Shown: positions 34,483 to 44,917 of the stretch, in pieces
Layout of the letters: the number at the start of each line of letters is the position of its first letter
How positions within the stretch are numbered: position 1 is the stretch's first letter
Assembly: GCA_943737045.1 (NCBI GenBank)
Contig: CALSFV010000008.1
Coordinates: 620,001-684,000, forward strand
DNA length: 64,000 nucleotides
Origin: Parapristionchus giblindavisi
Lineage: Eukaryota; Nematoda; Chromadorea; Rhabditida; Diplogasteridae
Reading direction: 5' to 3'
Notes under the pieces: model-generated
What the model saw: only the letters and a program-made list of their open reading frames with translations
The model's database searches: none
Told to the model about the DNA's origin: nothing
Translations under genes and position numbers: made by a program

Positions 34483-35599
34483 ATGTATGTATGATAAGAT
34501 TTACTTACCAAGCATTTTTTTGTGTTTTGCATGGACTGTCCCCGATTTTTAATATTTTAGTCTTTTGTCTCACCATAGCTGGTCGTCATTTTCCTGTTTG
34601 TTCACAGTTTTAACACTCTTGACGTGACGTGACGTGACGATTTGTTAATCCTTAATGTTTACGTAAAATATTGTAAAATGATCGAATATTGTTAACTCAA
34701 TAACGGTTTTTCAATCTAACACAAGCTATGGCGTAGAAAAGAGAATGTTTCAAATTTTCTTAGGTTACACCTGTAAGATATTATCGATTTTCTATACATA
34801 CATAATACATATAAATCCTCTTATACCCGTCGTGTACGCCAGTTATGGCACGTTTATCGGTTTGACAGTTCATGCATACAGTCTCATAATCAGATATGAA
34901 CTCCTTCTATATCTTGCTTGAACTACAATGGCCTTATTATGGAACGACCATGTCATTTTCTTCATATCGACTATTCTGAACATCACATCATTCATTTGTC
35001 TGCTAAAAGAGACTCCACCAAATCAGGCAAAATTTCGAAAATATCTATTGTACATTCAGGTAAGCCAATTAACAAACATAATAGTATGATCTTTTTTCCC
35101 TCGATCTTTAGTAATATACAAAATACAGTGATTAAGTAATTTGCAGTTTTTAAATCTTTTCTTTAATGTTTTCAAAAAGTATTATGACCTTCTCTTTTTT
35201 GATCCGTTTAGAGAAGATAAATAAATATATTAAACATACCCAGGTTCTCATGAGTTTGCAAGATTTCAACTTCGGTGTTTTGATGATCGGTTTCCCGATG
35301 TTTCCCGCACTTTGCGGCTACTGCGTCGGTATTTTGTGTCAATACAAAGTACCCTTTCACTATATGTTTGTAAGTACTGTACCCTTTAATCGCCTTCCCT
35401 AAAGGCTACACAGCGGTTCATTGGAGGGAAATCCCTACATTAAAAAAAACTTGGCTTGATGCCCCCCGAACTAACAATAAGAAAGATCAGCAAATTTGAT
35501 TTGCACAGGAACCTAAGAGATTGGGATTGCCACACTAAAGTTCTAACCACTAAGACATAGGACAGTGCATTTGAAATTTTTTTTGCAATATCTACTTGG

Positions 35600-35877
35600 A
35601 TATCATAAAACATTTTCTTTATTGCCTCAGCCGGTGATGTAAAAGTGAGGCTGACATAGACGGCAAAGATTTAATGTGTCAAGAAATAAGAAAAGACATA
35701 ATTTTGCATCGTTCGAATTTTTTTTTGTTTTATTTGCCGGCAATTTAAATTTTATCAGAACAAGGAATTTCTTTTTGCCTAGTTACAAGAACTGGGCAAA
35801 ACGAAGGGGCGAGTCTCAAGGCAGGTGCCGCCCTCTCCCTAGAATTACAATCTTAATTAATGTATTGTACTTGGTGT
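35600..35877. mobile_element. 278-bp insertion unique to copy C with TACTTGG duplication
   Basis: Copy A has an uninterrupted junction here. In copy C, TACTTGG occurs at 35593-35599 and again at 35878-35884, so 278 bases were inserted with a 7-base duplication. The insert has no clear terminal inverted repeats and no ORF of note. Type not identified. Confidence 0.65.
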
Positions 35878-35940
35878 GCTGCTTACAACATTGTGCATTT
35901 TATGAACTGAATAAGCAAATATAAGGTGAATGCCATAAGT

Positions 35941-36501
35941 AATGCATCGTTACATTTGCCTGACGCGCCTACGCCGTCACGGAATATATCATTACATTTG
36001 CCTTAAAACGTAAATTTTGGAGTGTGTTGGGTCCCAAGTGGAAAACCCTGATTGACATCAGGGGTACGGTAAAAGGTTACTGTAGGTTACTGTAGCCAGC
36101 CATTATCGATCGATGGTTACGGTAACTTCCTACCATATTCCTGGTGACAATCAGGGGTTTCCACTTGGGACCCAACCCATTCAAAATTTACGCCGACGCG
36201 CGCGTAAGCCAAATGTAACGTTTTTTTAAGTAACGGCGTACGCTCGTGAGGCAAATGTAACGATGCATAACGCTCGTTTTTCACTTTTCAAAAAGGTATT
36301 TAAAAAATTAACGAGGCATGGCGGATTCTAGAATTATTATCCATTCGCATTGATGGCCTTCTGCCTTCTATCCTGCAGTGCTATGCGGTGTTGCATTTTA
36401 ACTACGTACGCACGCTGTAACTTCTGCCGTTTCGTAACGTCTCCGTCGTTACGACGGAGGTCACGGCGTACGCACGTAAGGAAAATGTAACACCGCATTA
36501 G
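35941..36501. mobile_element. Two GCGTTACATTT-type palindromes (copy C intron 2)
   Basis: 35941-36272 and 36385-36501 are the inverted counterparts of the elements at 18540-18882 and 18340-18435. Arms contain gtcccaagtggaaa and cgtaagccaaatgtaacg. Confidence 0.7.
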
Positions 36502-36550
36502 AAGTACTGGGACTGATTGCGGGAATGGGGTAACAAGAATAAGAAGGAAT

Positions 36551-36754
36551 TCTGATGTTTTCCAACTAGTGGGAACTATAATTCCCACTAGCCGTAGACT
36601 TGCATGTCTTCGGCTAGTTAAACGTAAGTTTACTAGAAGTGGTGTATAATACGGTAGTGCATTTCTTCAAATAAATTTTTTCACTAGTGGTAAACTAACA
36701 GCAAACAGCTAGTCTGTGACGTAACGTAAGTAAACTACTAGTTTGGAAATACCA
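36551..36754. mobile_element. MITE, CTCTGGTATTTCC family (copy C)
   Basis: Counterpart of 18086-18287 in inverted orientation, with actagt subrepeats and ggaaataccag end. Confidence 0.75.
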
Positions 36755-36797
36755 GGGAAGGCCGCGTTTAGGTCCTGGGTAGGGAAGTCGGTGCATA

Positions 36798-37259
36798 GGG
36801 CTGTGCGTAAAATCTTTTTCGTAAAATTTTCGTAAAACGTAATTTTACGACTTTTTTTCTCATAAAATTCGTAAAATTCGTAAAATTTTCGTAAAACATT
36901 TTGAGCCAAATTTATAAGAAATTGTCCCAAATGTATTTCGTGAAAAAAAGATATGAAACAAGTGAATATTCATAAACGACTCTCTTATGAAAGGGGCAGA
37001 CGATACGCAAGAAATTTCCGCCAAAAAAAAATTATGTATACATCTCCAAAGACTGACAGAAAATTATGTATACATCTCCAAAGACTGACTTTCCGCCAAT
37101 TCTTGTCAATAATTTCACCAATTATTCAGTTTTTTTGCCATATTTTTCGATTCGTTAAATTTTCAACATTTCGTTAAATTTTACGACGTAAAAATTTTGC
37201 GAAAAAAGTCGTAAATTCGTAAAATTCGTAAAATCGTAAAACGTAAAATGCACAGCCCT
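36798..37259. mobile_element. hAT-like MITE with 8-bp duplication (copy C)
   Basis: Flanked by GGTGCATA at 36790-36797 and 37260-37267. Ends gggctgtgcg and gcacagccct; interior ttttacgaaa-type runs. A 42-base segment (aattatgtatacatctccaa...) is locally duplicated at about 37030-37085, which copy A lacks. Confidence 0.8.
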
Positions 37260-37838
37260 GGTGCATACATGCTATTATATGCTATGCTATAAGTATGCTA
37301 TAAGTGTTGAAGATTCGCACTTCATAAACTGGAAATTAGGCTCATTCCTACCGACGCCGATGCCTTAGGACGGAGTAATGATCCTGAATCGTAGTGTAAA
37401 TGTATTGCAGATATACCGTTTCACTGGATCATACGCAATAAGATCCGCATTTTAGGCCCTTACTGTGACACTGATTGCCCATATCGTATTCAGTATAACT
37501 ATGATCTTGCTGTATCGCCATCAAAATATCATCTCAAAATCGAGCTTCTTCCTATTGAGAAAGGCAAGTATACATAGAATCATGGGTGAATTATGCTACG
37601 CAGCTAAGCTTTTTGAAATTTTTAGAAAAAAAAACATAGTATATTGTCCGTATAAAATGTAATTGCCTAAGTAAATGACAAACTGTGTGTAAATACAGAG
37701 ACAACGGGTATTTGCATACAGTTGCACACTATTTCCCCTAAATCTCGATTACCCTCTTCTTCTTCTTCTTACCTATCCCTTTTGACCTTCGCCGCGCTGA
37801 TTTGATATTTAAAAGAGTTTCTGAATTATGCAAAACAG

Positions 37839-37979
37839 TGGCCGTATGCAAGAACCGTTTTCCGGGAAAATGTGACGTCATTAGCGTAGGCGGAGGCGTT
37901 TTCCAAAAATCATCCACCTACACTAATGACGTCACGTTTTCCCGGAAAACGGTTTTCCGTTATTCTTGCATACGGCCAC
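37839..37979. mobile_element. ~140-bp MITE, GTGGCCGTATGCAAGAA ends (copy C)
   Basis: Counterpart of 16912-17053, with tgacgtcat in both arms, in intron 3 of copy C. Confidence 0.75.
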
Positions 37980-38386
37980 AGGACGTCATTGCGGAAAACA
38001 AGTGATTTTTTGCGGAAAACGAATGTTTTTTTTGCAGCGAACTGTGTTTATCGTACAAGTCTTGTTGTTCATATACTACAGCATACCGGGTATGCTCATA
38101 GCATTTAGGCACTACGATACTGCAGATTCCGACCGAAGAATTGATGAGGTGAGTGAATCTCTTTCATTTAAAAAATTGATTTCTAAAGTTATTGTTGTGT
38201 GACTTTCTTTTTTCATTGCCATTCTGATACAGAACATTTTTGCAGTATCCATACAACCTAACGTGGATAAAAAAAGAGGACACTATGTAATGTTTGATGT
38301 TAATGAAATGATTACTGTTTTCTTTTTTGAAATCTCTGTAAGCATATTACACTTTAATGTCCCCCGTAGTATCCTGATAGTACATA

Positions 38387-39478
38387 CAGTACGGGTCATA
38401 ATGATATGACACCGCCTACGTATGAGGAAATTCAAACTTCCGGTCAACGAGAATTTTTAACGGGACATAATGATATGACTTTTTTCATAAGTTACTGTTT
38501 TTATTTCAAACTACATAACATTCTAGAAAGCGCATCTACGGTGTTCAATCCTTATCAGAAAAAAGATATTAAAGTCCTTGAACAGGTACAGAATTACTTC
38601 ACAAGAAGGCTGTTCGCACGTTGTTTCAAATCAACGTGGGACAATATGCCGCGGGCAAATGTTCGCAACGAAAAACTCGATCTAGAAACCCTCGAACACC
38701 GTAGATCCATCATAGACATTAGAACTTCTATTAAACTACTTAGAGGCAAATTTAGGATTTCAAATAAGAAAAATCACTATTTCAAAACATATATTACAAG
38801 AAATGGGTTGAATTTCTCCAATTCAGGGTCCCGTTTCCAATACAGGCACAATAACTTCTTTTTGCGAGCGGCCCGTTTGCTTACAAAACCCGAAAATAGA
38901 ATCTCCTTTGATGTTGGAGACTGATCTGCATGTCCTGTTGTCGCCTATTCATACAGATTCTCTTCCCTCCCCCCAATTCTATCGTCCCTTAGGAACACTG
39001 ATATCTCCTTCTTGGCTCAATCCATATGCACTATTTCATTCCATTCCTTATTTTCTTCATTTGTTTATTTATTTGTTTCACATCATTTGTTCGCTAAATG
39101 TGAATAAATATATATATATATAACAGCAATGGATCAACAACAGGCTAGTAACCGATGTTATGACCCTTCCTCGAGATTTGACAGAAGACCCGAATGCTTC
39201 CATAGAGGGCAGAAATCACTTGAGGCTCGATTCCGTCCCACTCCTTTTTGATTGCATCATTCAACTAGGCAACGGATGTATACTGTTTTTGTTCTTTTAC
39301 ACACGGCTAAGCAGGCAGGGTGCCTCACATCTTCTACATGGGGTTTCCATCGAGGTTGCAGGTAGGGCATGGAAGAACTGGGATGTTCTTGACTGTGAAC
39401 AATGGTCTTGAGGGGAGGGTTGATACATTGCTGTTATGTAGAAGTTTGAAAAAAATAGTAACTCATGAAAAATAGTAA
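38387..39478. mobile_element. Internally deleted Tc1/Tc3-like element in copy C, carrying a LINE
   Basis: Begins cagtacgggtcataatgata after TA, as at 16500 in copy A. It retains the transposase C-terminal part (39121-39415 on the opposite strand relative to copy A) but lacks the centre and the distal end; homology stops in catgaaaaatagtaac near 39478, the edge of the inverted duplication. A LINE is inserted at 38521. Confidence 0.75.
38521..39119 (+). pseudogene. 5'-truncated CR1-like LINE insertion with ATAACA duplication
   Basis: Relative to copy A this block is an addition: ATAACA occurs at 38515-38520 and 39120-39125. The open frame to 38924 reads LESASTVFNPYQKKDIKVLE, VQNYFTRRLFARCF, LDLETLEHRRSI and SGSRFQYRHNNFFLRAARLL, which correspond to the region just after the RT domain of CR1-type LINEs. 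It ends in a (TA)n-like tail (39107-39120). The frame upstream of 38521 belongs to the host Tc1-like element. Because the insert is absent from copy A it post-dates the duplication. Confidence 0.85.
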
Positions 39479-39479
39479 C

Positions 39480-41430
39480 CCTTCTTAGAAAGCGGTGGGA
39501 ATGTCAATAGACTCAACTTATGAAATCCTTAGAATGATCTAACGGATGGAAAATATACTAGCCAGTTATACAAGCATCCACGAATACCGTAGTGATGCAA
39601 TCGTGAAAGTAATTTTTTAAACGGAGCAACATCTCAAGCACGCATATAATCTATGTACACAACATCTGTGACTAGTTTGTTGGAGTGTGGTCTAATCATT
39701 GTAACAAGTTAGTAACAAAACTAGCACCTATTAGTGCAGAATCGTGTGGGCTATTTTATGTGCTATAAAGTTCCGGTCTATTGATTTTGACTGGGTGAAA
39801 ATCTCGCGGAAATGCTGACAAACCTGCTTGTAGACGTCCACAATTCGATGTTCCTAGTGTTTCTACGCACTTTTGAGATGACCAACTATTCCGTGAAACA
39901 ATATCGAGGCTAACTGGTTTCATTCACAAAATATGATTTTTCGAAGTTTGCCATTTTTTCGACTTTGGAATTTTGCCGTTGGCCGCGTTGGAGACCGAAT
40001 GCCTCACTCACTACACTTTTGAAAATAGGAGCCAGGCCACTTTCCACTATGAAAGCATGGATGCCTGAATCCTATTGCTAGGGGAAATTTTCCGGGGACT
40101 TCTCATAATGGTAAATAATTACGGAGCCTGTCTCTTAAAGGTGGACTCCCTGGAATATTTGCTTACGTGCGGTCGTTAACTTGCTCGACCAGAGAATAGA
40201 ATATGTTTTTTAGAACTAATGACTGATCAGTGGCATTTCTTATTCTTATTTATTATCCATATATCTGTTAAATATCCCATCTTCTCCTTTCCCTTCCTCC
40301 ATCCTGAAATTTCTCAACCATTTCGGTGTTACCGAGAAAAATCCAATTGCTCTCTCACTTCTACATTCATTCGTTTATTGTTGATCACACGTTTGACTAT
40401 TTCTGATGAATAAATTATTACATTATAGCAGATATGAAAAAAGACTTGAATTATTATGCTCGTAATGGCTATGGTACTATGAATAAATTGCATATCTCTA
40501 TTATGATAGAATTGCAAAAGTTTTTCATACATACCACAAATTCCGATCTTGATAACATTCTGCCCAGCGGCATCGCTGGACTCTTCAGGATCTACAAGGG
40601 CACAACCAGCAATAGAATGCAATAGAGTGTGAGTCATCAAGCAATTGCTGACGAAGTATAGAGCGAGGACTTCGTGGGTTGCCTATATCTATTTTTTTTC
40701 TGAATTCTGTTTTATGATTCACTATTCGAAAAGGATAAAGTGTAGCGGCTATGATTCTGAAGAACGTCTTTGATAGTTAACCAGAAGAAGATGAACTATG
40801 AATTATTTATGATAGAAGTACCCCTTGTATGGGACATCAGCACGCCCAGACTAATCAGTCGTTTAGTGACAACCATTCCCAAACCCCAATGGTTCTGTGC
40901 TTGATAAAGGTCATTAAACTGAGAAAAAAAAGAGTGTAGAGTGTTTTAATCGTATTGAGCGCATAAAAATAACTTGTTTCTTGTCCGCAATGACTATTTC
41001 TTCTCTTGCATAGTTCAGAAACTAGAACGGTCTCTTTTAAATAGCAAATCAACTCTGCGACTGATTATGTGTGAGGAAGTGAATCGGGAGTTACAGTAAA
41101 CGACAAAATTATATCATATTTCAGTTTTTTCGTCATAAAATGCTTAAAAGTGGTCAAGGGACACGTTGGGGTCTCCAGGAGGCTAGGAGATCGATTTGAT
41201 CAGGACTGTAGACATTTGGGGGGTTATTTCGTAGCGCCCGCAAGAGGTTGCAATCGATGGCATGGTGAGTCTATGAGGTTTGTCTGCTCCAATAATTGCT
41301 CCTGGGACGTTTCCAGGTCTGTAACGGGTAAGGAAATTGGAAAATCGTTGATTGGGACAAGTTGAATTTCTGCGAAAGCTGCACTTGTGTGTCTCCTCTT
41401 TGGTCTCCTCATACCATCGTATTTACTGTT
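39480..41430. other. Intergenic, no supported gene
   Basis: Includes a TTAA MITE half near 40135 (cttaaaggtggactccc), and a repeat ending tgcttgataaaggtcattaa at about 40870-40925 that recurs near 56285-56335 and 60710-60765. A piece at 40950-41045 matches the GTATAAAA-type MITE seen in copies A and B. A 63-codon plus ORF at 40434-40625 follows a GCAG but no further exon could be joined. Confidence 0.45.
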
Positions 41431-41434
41431 GCCA

Positions 41435-41932
41435 TGTTAAACCGCGTAATTTCAGCTGGAGGAAGTTCAGTCATGTTCAGGGGCGCCTTCGTAAAATTCG
41501 ACAAGCCGCCCATCTCCTTCCGCTCCAGCAGGATGGACTATGCGGAGTATCAGGTGATGCACCAGACTACAATCGTTCCGTTCATGATGAATAGCCGTGC
41601 CCGCCACCAGATCTCCCAGAAAGAGACCTCCTCCATGCTTGCCATAACCCCTCAAAACCATTGTTCGTAGTCAAGAACATCACAGTTCTTCCATGCCCTA
41701 CGTGCAACCCCGATGCAAACCCCATGTAGAACATATGGAGCATTCTGGTTAGTCGTGTGTACAAGATCACCAAAAAGTATGCATCCGTTGCCGAGTTGAA
41801 TGATGCCATAAAAAAGGAATGGGGCGACATCGAGCGTCAAGTGATTTCTCTCCTCTATAGGAGGATGCCCAATCGCATCTTCGATCCATTCTCGAGGATG
41901 GGCCATAAGATTGATTACTAACCTGTTGTTGA
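41435..41932 (+). pseudogene. Tc1/Tc3-like transposase C-terminal half
   Basis: Frames read VMFRGAFVKFDKPPISF (the usual VMVWGxF...GK/PxxF strand), RMDYAEYQVMHQTTIVPFM, then after frame changes ELNDAIKKEWGDIERQVISL, YRRMPNRIFDPFSRMGHKID and a stop. The AI-KEW-I and GxxIxY endings are diagnostic of Tc1/Tc3 transposases. Stops in the middle make it nonfunctional. Confidence 0.75.
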
Positions 41933-42071
41933 CCCGTTGATGTTATGCAGAAGTTTGAAAAAATTAGTAACTCCTGAATAAAATCAGGGTGTCCTATAAT
42001 TATGCCACGGTAAAATTTCGAAATATTATTATTTTCTCGTTGACCGGGAAATTGAATATTCTCATACGTGG

Positions 42072-42505
42072 GCTACCTTAGTTATCCAAGTATCGGATAC
42101 GAATGGAATATTCAGAGACGTTAGAACTTCCCTCAAACTTCTCAGAGGCAAGTTCAAAATTTCAAACAAGAAATCCCATTATTTCAATACCTATATAACC
42201 TGAAATGAGATAAATTTCAATAATCCCGGGTCACGGTTCCAATATAGGCACAACAGTTTCTTCGCTAGGGCGGCACGTTTACTATCACTACCCGAAAATA
42301 GGATCGACTTCTCGATCCCAGACTGATCTATCTTTCCCTTGTACCGATTTATTTAACTCTTGCATCATTATCATCTACTGTCGTCCCCACTTGATTCAAT
42401 GTTTGATCTCACGCATCATTCCATAATATTGTTTTACTTTCTATCTCACCTCTCTGTTTATCGTTAAAGATAAATAAAATTATTATTATTATTATTATAT
42501 ATTAT
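42072..42505 (+). pseudogene. CR1-like LINE 3' end with ATT tail
   Basis: Matches 38700-38930: gacgttagaacttc-ctcaaact-ct-agaggcaa, aatttcaataatcccgggtc, cggttccaatataggcacaa, ctacccgaaaataggatcga. Ends in (ATT)n at 42480-42503, a usual CR1-like short tandem tail. Stop codons present. Confidence 0.75.
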
Positions 42506-42594
42506 ACATCTTTTGATTTCCATTGACCATTTAGCCGGAATCACAAAATTTTAGGGGTGTCCTATCATTATGTCGAGCACTGTATTCATTCGCT

Positions 42595-42820
42595 GATTAC
42601 GGTAGATGTTTGTAGTGAGCATTCCCCACATTCCCATATTATATAATCAACAACAAGTTGTATTCTTCTCTTCGCATATCAGTTTTTCTCTCTCCGTACA
42701 ACCACGAGTTACGATATAGTCAGATAAGATTTGTTAACCTAGCAATTGCATGTTTTTTTAAAGTACTTTCCGCGATTTTTAACATTTTGCTACATTTTCC
42801 TCAGCATAGATGTTCGTTAA
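42595..42820 (+). promoter_or_regulatory. Shared upstream module of chemoreceptor copy D
   Basis: attacggtagatgtttgtag, caacaagttgtattcttctc, gtacaaccacgagttacgat, agataagatttgttaacc, cgcgatttttaacattttgc and gatgttcgttaaag match the modules of copies B and C in order. A 3.6 kb transposon nest now lies between it and the copy D start at 47407. Confidence 0.45.
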
Positions 42821-42994
42821 AGAAGAGGACCCTCGAGTTTTTCGTGACTAAACTGGTCAAGCAGAACTATAGATCACATCTCCCTGAACAGAAAAAACAA
42901 TTCTCTAAGATTGTAGTTACCGTAATTGAAACTTAAAGTTCCGTTGGTTCTCCAAGGAAAAGAGCGAGTATTTGAAGTTTAAATATGGAGAAAG

Positions 42995-43065
42995 TTGAAA
43001 ACGGGGCTCGAACCCGCGCGGGGCGCTGACTACTAACTATTGAGCTTCACGCGTTAGACGTTCAA
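42995..43065 (-). other. tRNA-like sequence, minus strand
   Basis: On the minus strand: gctcaatagttagtagtc (A-box-like) and cgcgggttcgagccccg (T-arm and B-box). Acceptor stem not convincing. Probably tRNA-derived repeat rather than a tRNA gene. Confidence 0.4.
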
Positions 43066-43177
43066 CATCTCAATTCTAATAGTTAACATAAGGTCACTTC
43101 CTATATCCCACGTTCTTCATGTCGATGAGCACCCCACCCCAAAAAAAGAGCACCCCAAATCTCACGATTCAAGTCCT

Positions 43178-43298
43178 TTAAAAGGAGCGTTACCTCTCTC
43201 AATAGCCTCTTCATTGCGCGCACTATTTCTCTGCTCTCTAACAACGAGGGAGGATTGCGCGTTGAAGAGACCGTTGAGAGAGGTTACGCTCCCTTTAA
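43178..43298. mobile_element. ~120-bp TTAA palindromic MITE
   Basis: TTAA at both ends (tttaaaaggagcgttacctc ... ggttacgctccctttaa), with a centre containing gcgcgcactatttctctgct. Same family as 26755-26875 and 56619-56725. Confidence 0.75.
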
Positions 43299-44230
43299 CT
43301 GCGTCAAGTCATTAAGCAGTAAACTTGCAGGAAAAAGTTCCTTACTCTTATTACTTTAGCTATCATTGATTTTTTCTAATGCGAAGGCGTCAATGTTCAT
43401 TTGAGAACTAATTGAACATACGTACAGGGTGCGTGAGTATTACGGGCACTCGAACTTTTATCAATATTCACCATTAGAATGCGATTTGGGCAAGCAGTTT
43501 CATAACATTCTTTATTTAATTATTTAGTAACAAGAAAATTTCAATGGATTTCCATTTGTCTCCCATTCGCTTTGAAGCAAGCCCGGAAGAGCTTCGCGTT
43601 TGCAATCGGCAATTTACGGTGATTGTCATCGTAGACGGTGTCCAATGCTCAGAGGAGAGCCGATTTCAGGCTGAACAGATTCGTGCACTCGGTTGCGGAG
43701 ATCTTGCTCTCTAGACCCCCCCCCCCCCCAATATGGTCAAGTCCTGGGAATTCTTAGTCACGAGAGTTTTTCATTCATTTTGATCCATGTACATTCTCAA
43801 AACTTACAGTACTGGCCAAAAAGCTATTGACTTTTGGTTTTTTCGTCGTAACTTTTTTCAAACTCAACCGATCGAGTCCAGCTTTTCAGGGATTATTTTG
43901 AGTGTGTTTTTACGTGTCTCACACAAAAATCACCCCGGTTGATCTCCTATGGTGAATTTTATTTCAATTTTATCAAAAGTAAAAAAAAATGAGATTTTCG
44001 TTTTGTTCGAATTCTTCGATTTTTTTGCACTTATTTTGCTACCAATATGTGTTATATCGATTCACAAGCATGACACGGATTCTTAGGAGCATGAATCTAC
44101 CGATATCTGAGCCAGAATAAATTCCACATGGACGTCAGATGGGACTGTCCCACGCATACCATTACGGCAGTTCCGAGGGTCTGTTTCGACTATCCTGAAG
44201 GTCATCATAACTTCAATCCGTGCTCAAACA

Positions 44231-44775
44231 ATGAAGAAGTTTAATGTACGTCCTCGTAAGACGACCACGACATCTGATCGTCTGATTACCTGCATCTCGA
44301 AGGAGAAACTGAGGCTCACGGCAATGGACATCAAGCGAGCACTAGCGGAGTTTCGCTAAATTGAGGTTGCTAAAGAATCTACACTTGGCTGAAATGATGT
44401 TTGAGGTGTCCGTGGGCAATGTACAACTTCGTCTGCGTACATCGGGTCTATTCGGACGTCGGCATGTCTAGAAATAGCTGATCTCCGAAAAGATTCGCAA
44501 AGCAAGAATCGCACGATCAAAAGATCACATTCATTGGACCGCCCAACACTAGAAGTAGGTCGTATTTTCAGGCGAAATTAAGTTTTTGATGATTGGTACG
44601 GAGGGAATAACCCATGTTTGTCGTCCGGTAGTCACTAGGTAGGATGTGAAGTACCAGCTGACCACCGTGATGCATGAAGGATGATCGTTGATGTTGTGGG
44701 GTTGTTTCTCTGAAGATCCCTGGTTGATGTGCATGGGATTATGAGTAAGGAGGACTACATAAATATCCCGGCAGT
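44231..44775 (+). pseudogene. Tc1-like transposase pseudogene
   Basis: From an ATG at 44231: MKKFNVRPRKTTTTSDRLIT (paired HTH linker with the RPRKTT motif), AMDIKRALAEF, then VSVGNVQLRLRTSGLFGRRH, LISEKIRKARIARSKDHIHW, VVFSGEIKF (family DES/DE reads SGE), THVCRPVVTR and LWGCFSED. The order is exactly that of Tc1 transposase. Stops and frameshifts are frequent, and the C-terminal third with the last catalytic residue is replaced by the minisatellite. Confidence 0.8.
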
Positions 44776-44917
44776 ACGACATTTTGGAACGGCCGTTTTG
44801 GAACGGGACGTTTTGGAACACGGCCATTTTGGAACACGGCCGTTTTGGAACGGGACATTTTGGAACGGGACGTTTTGGAACACGGACGTTTTGGAACACG
44901 GACATTTTGGAACGGGC
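44776..44917. repeat. 15-16 bp minisatellite, about nine units
   Basis: Units alternate ttttggaacgggacg and ttttggaacacggacg (variants with ac-cggcc). It occupies the loop of the Tc1-like palindrome, replacing the transposase 3' part. Both strands are open in some frames (FWNGTFWN / VPKRPVPK), producing spurious ORFs. Confidence 0.9.

Larger units (their letters stand above)
34896..38337 (+). pseudogene. Chemoreceptor copy C (Srh/Sri-type), frameshifted and truncated
   Basis: Exons 1-5 recognisable at 34896-35059, 35244-35369, 37456-37563, 38038-38148 and 38246-38337. Exon 1 is 164 nt instead of 165 (one G lost in the CAATGG(G)CC run) and exon 5 is 92 instead of 93 (one base lost in the AAAAAAA run), each shifting the frame. 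Exons 6-9 are absent; a Tc1-like element follows exon 5 and the homology ends near 39478. Apart from these changes it is nearly identical to copy A (exon 2 matches closely) and is its inverted partner. Intron 3 keeps the GC donor gcaagt. Helices 1-4 are encoded, helices 5-7 missing: a nonfunctional receptor. Confidence 0.85.
41430..42582 (+). mobile_element. Tc1/Tc3-like element remnant interrupted by a LINE
   Basis: Same family as 15529-16500. The right end, tgtcctatcattatgtcgag followed by cactg, abuts TA at 42583-42584. A CR1-like LINE end (42072-42505) splits the 3' part. The left terminal repeat could not be placed. Confidence 0.7.

Noticed and set aside
41362..41670. 102 aa plus ORF as a host gene
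   Set aside because: Residues match Tc1/Tc3 transposase core; it is part of a degenerate transposon.
44776..44917. CRISPR-like array
   Set aside because: Units are contiguous without spacers, in a eukaryotic transposon.
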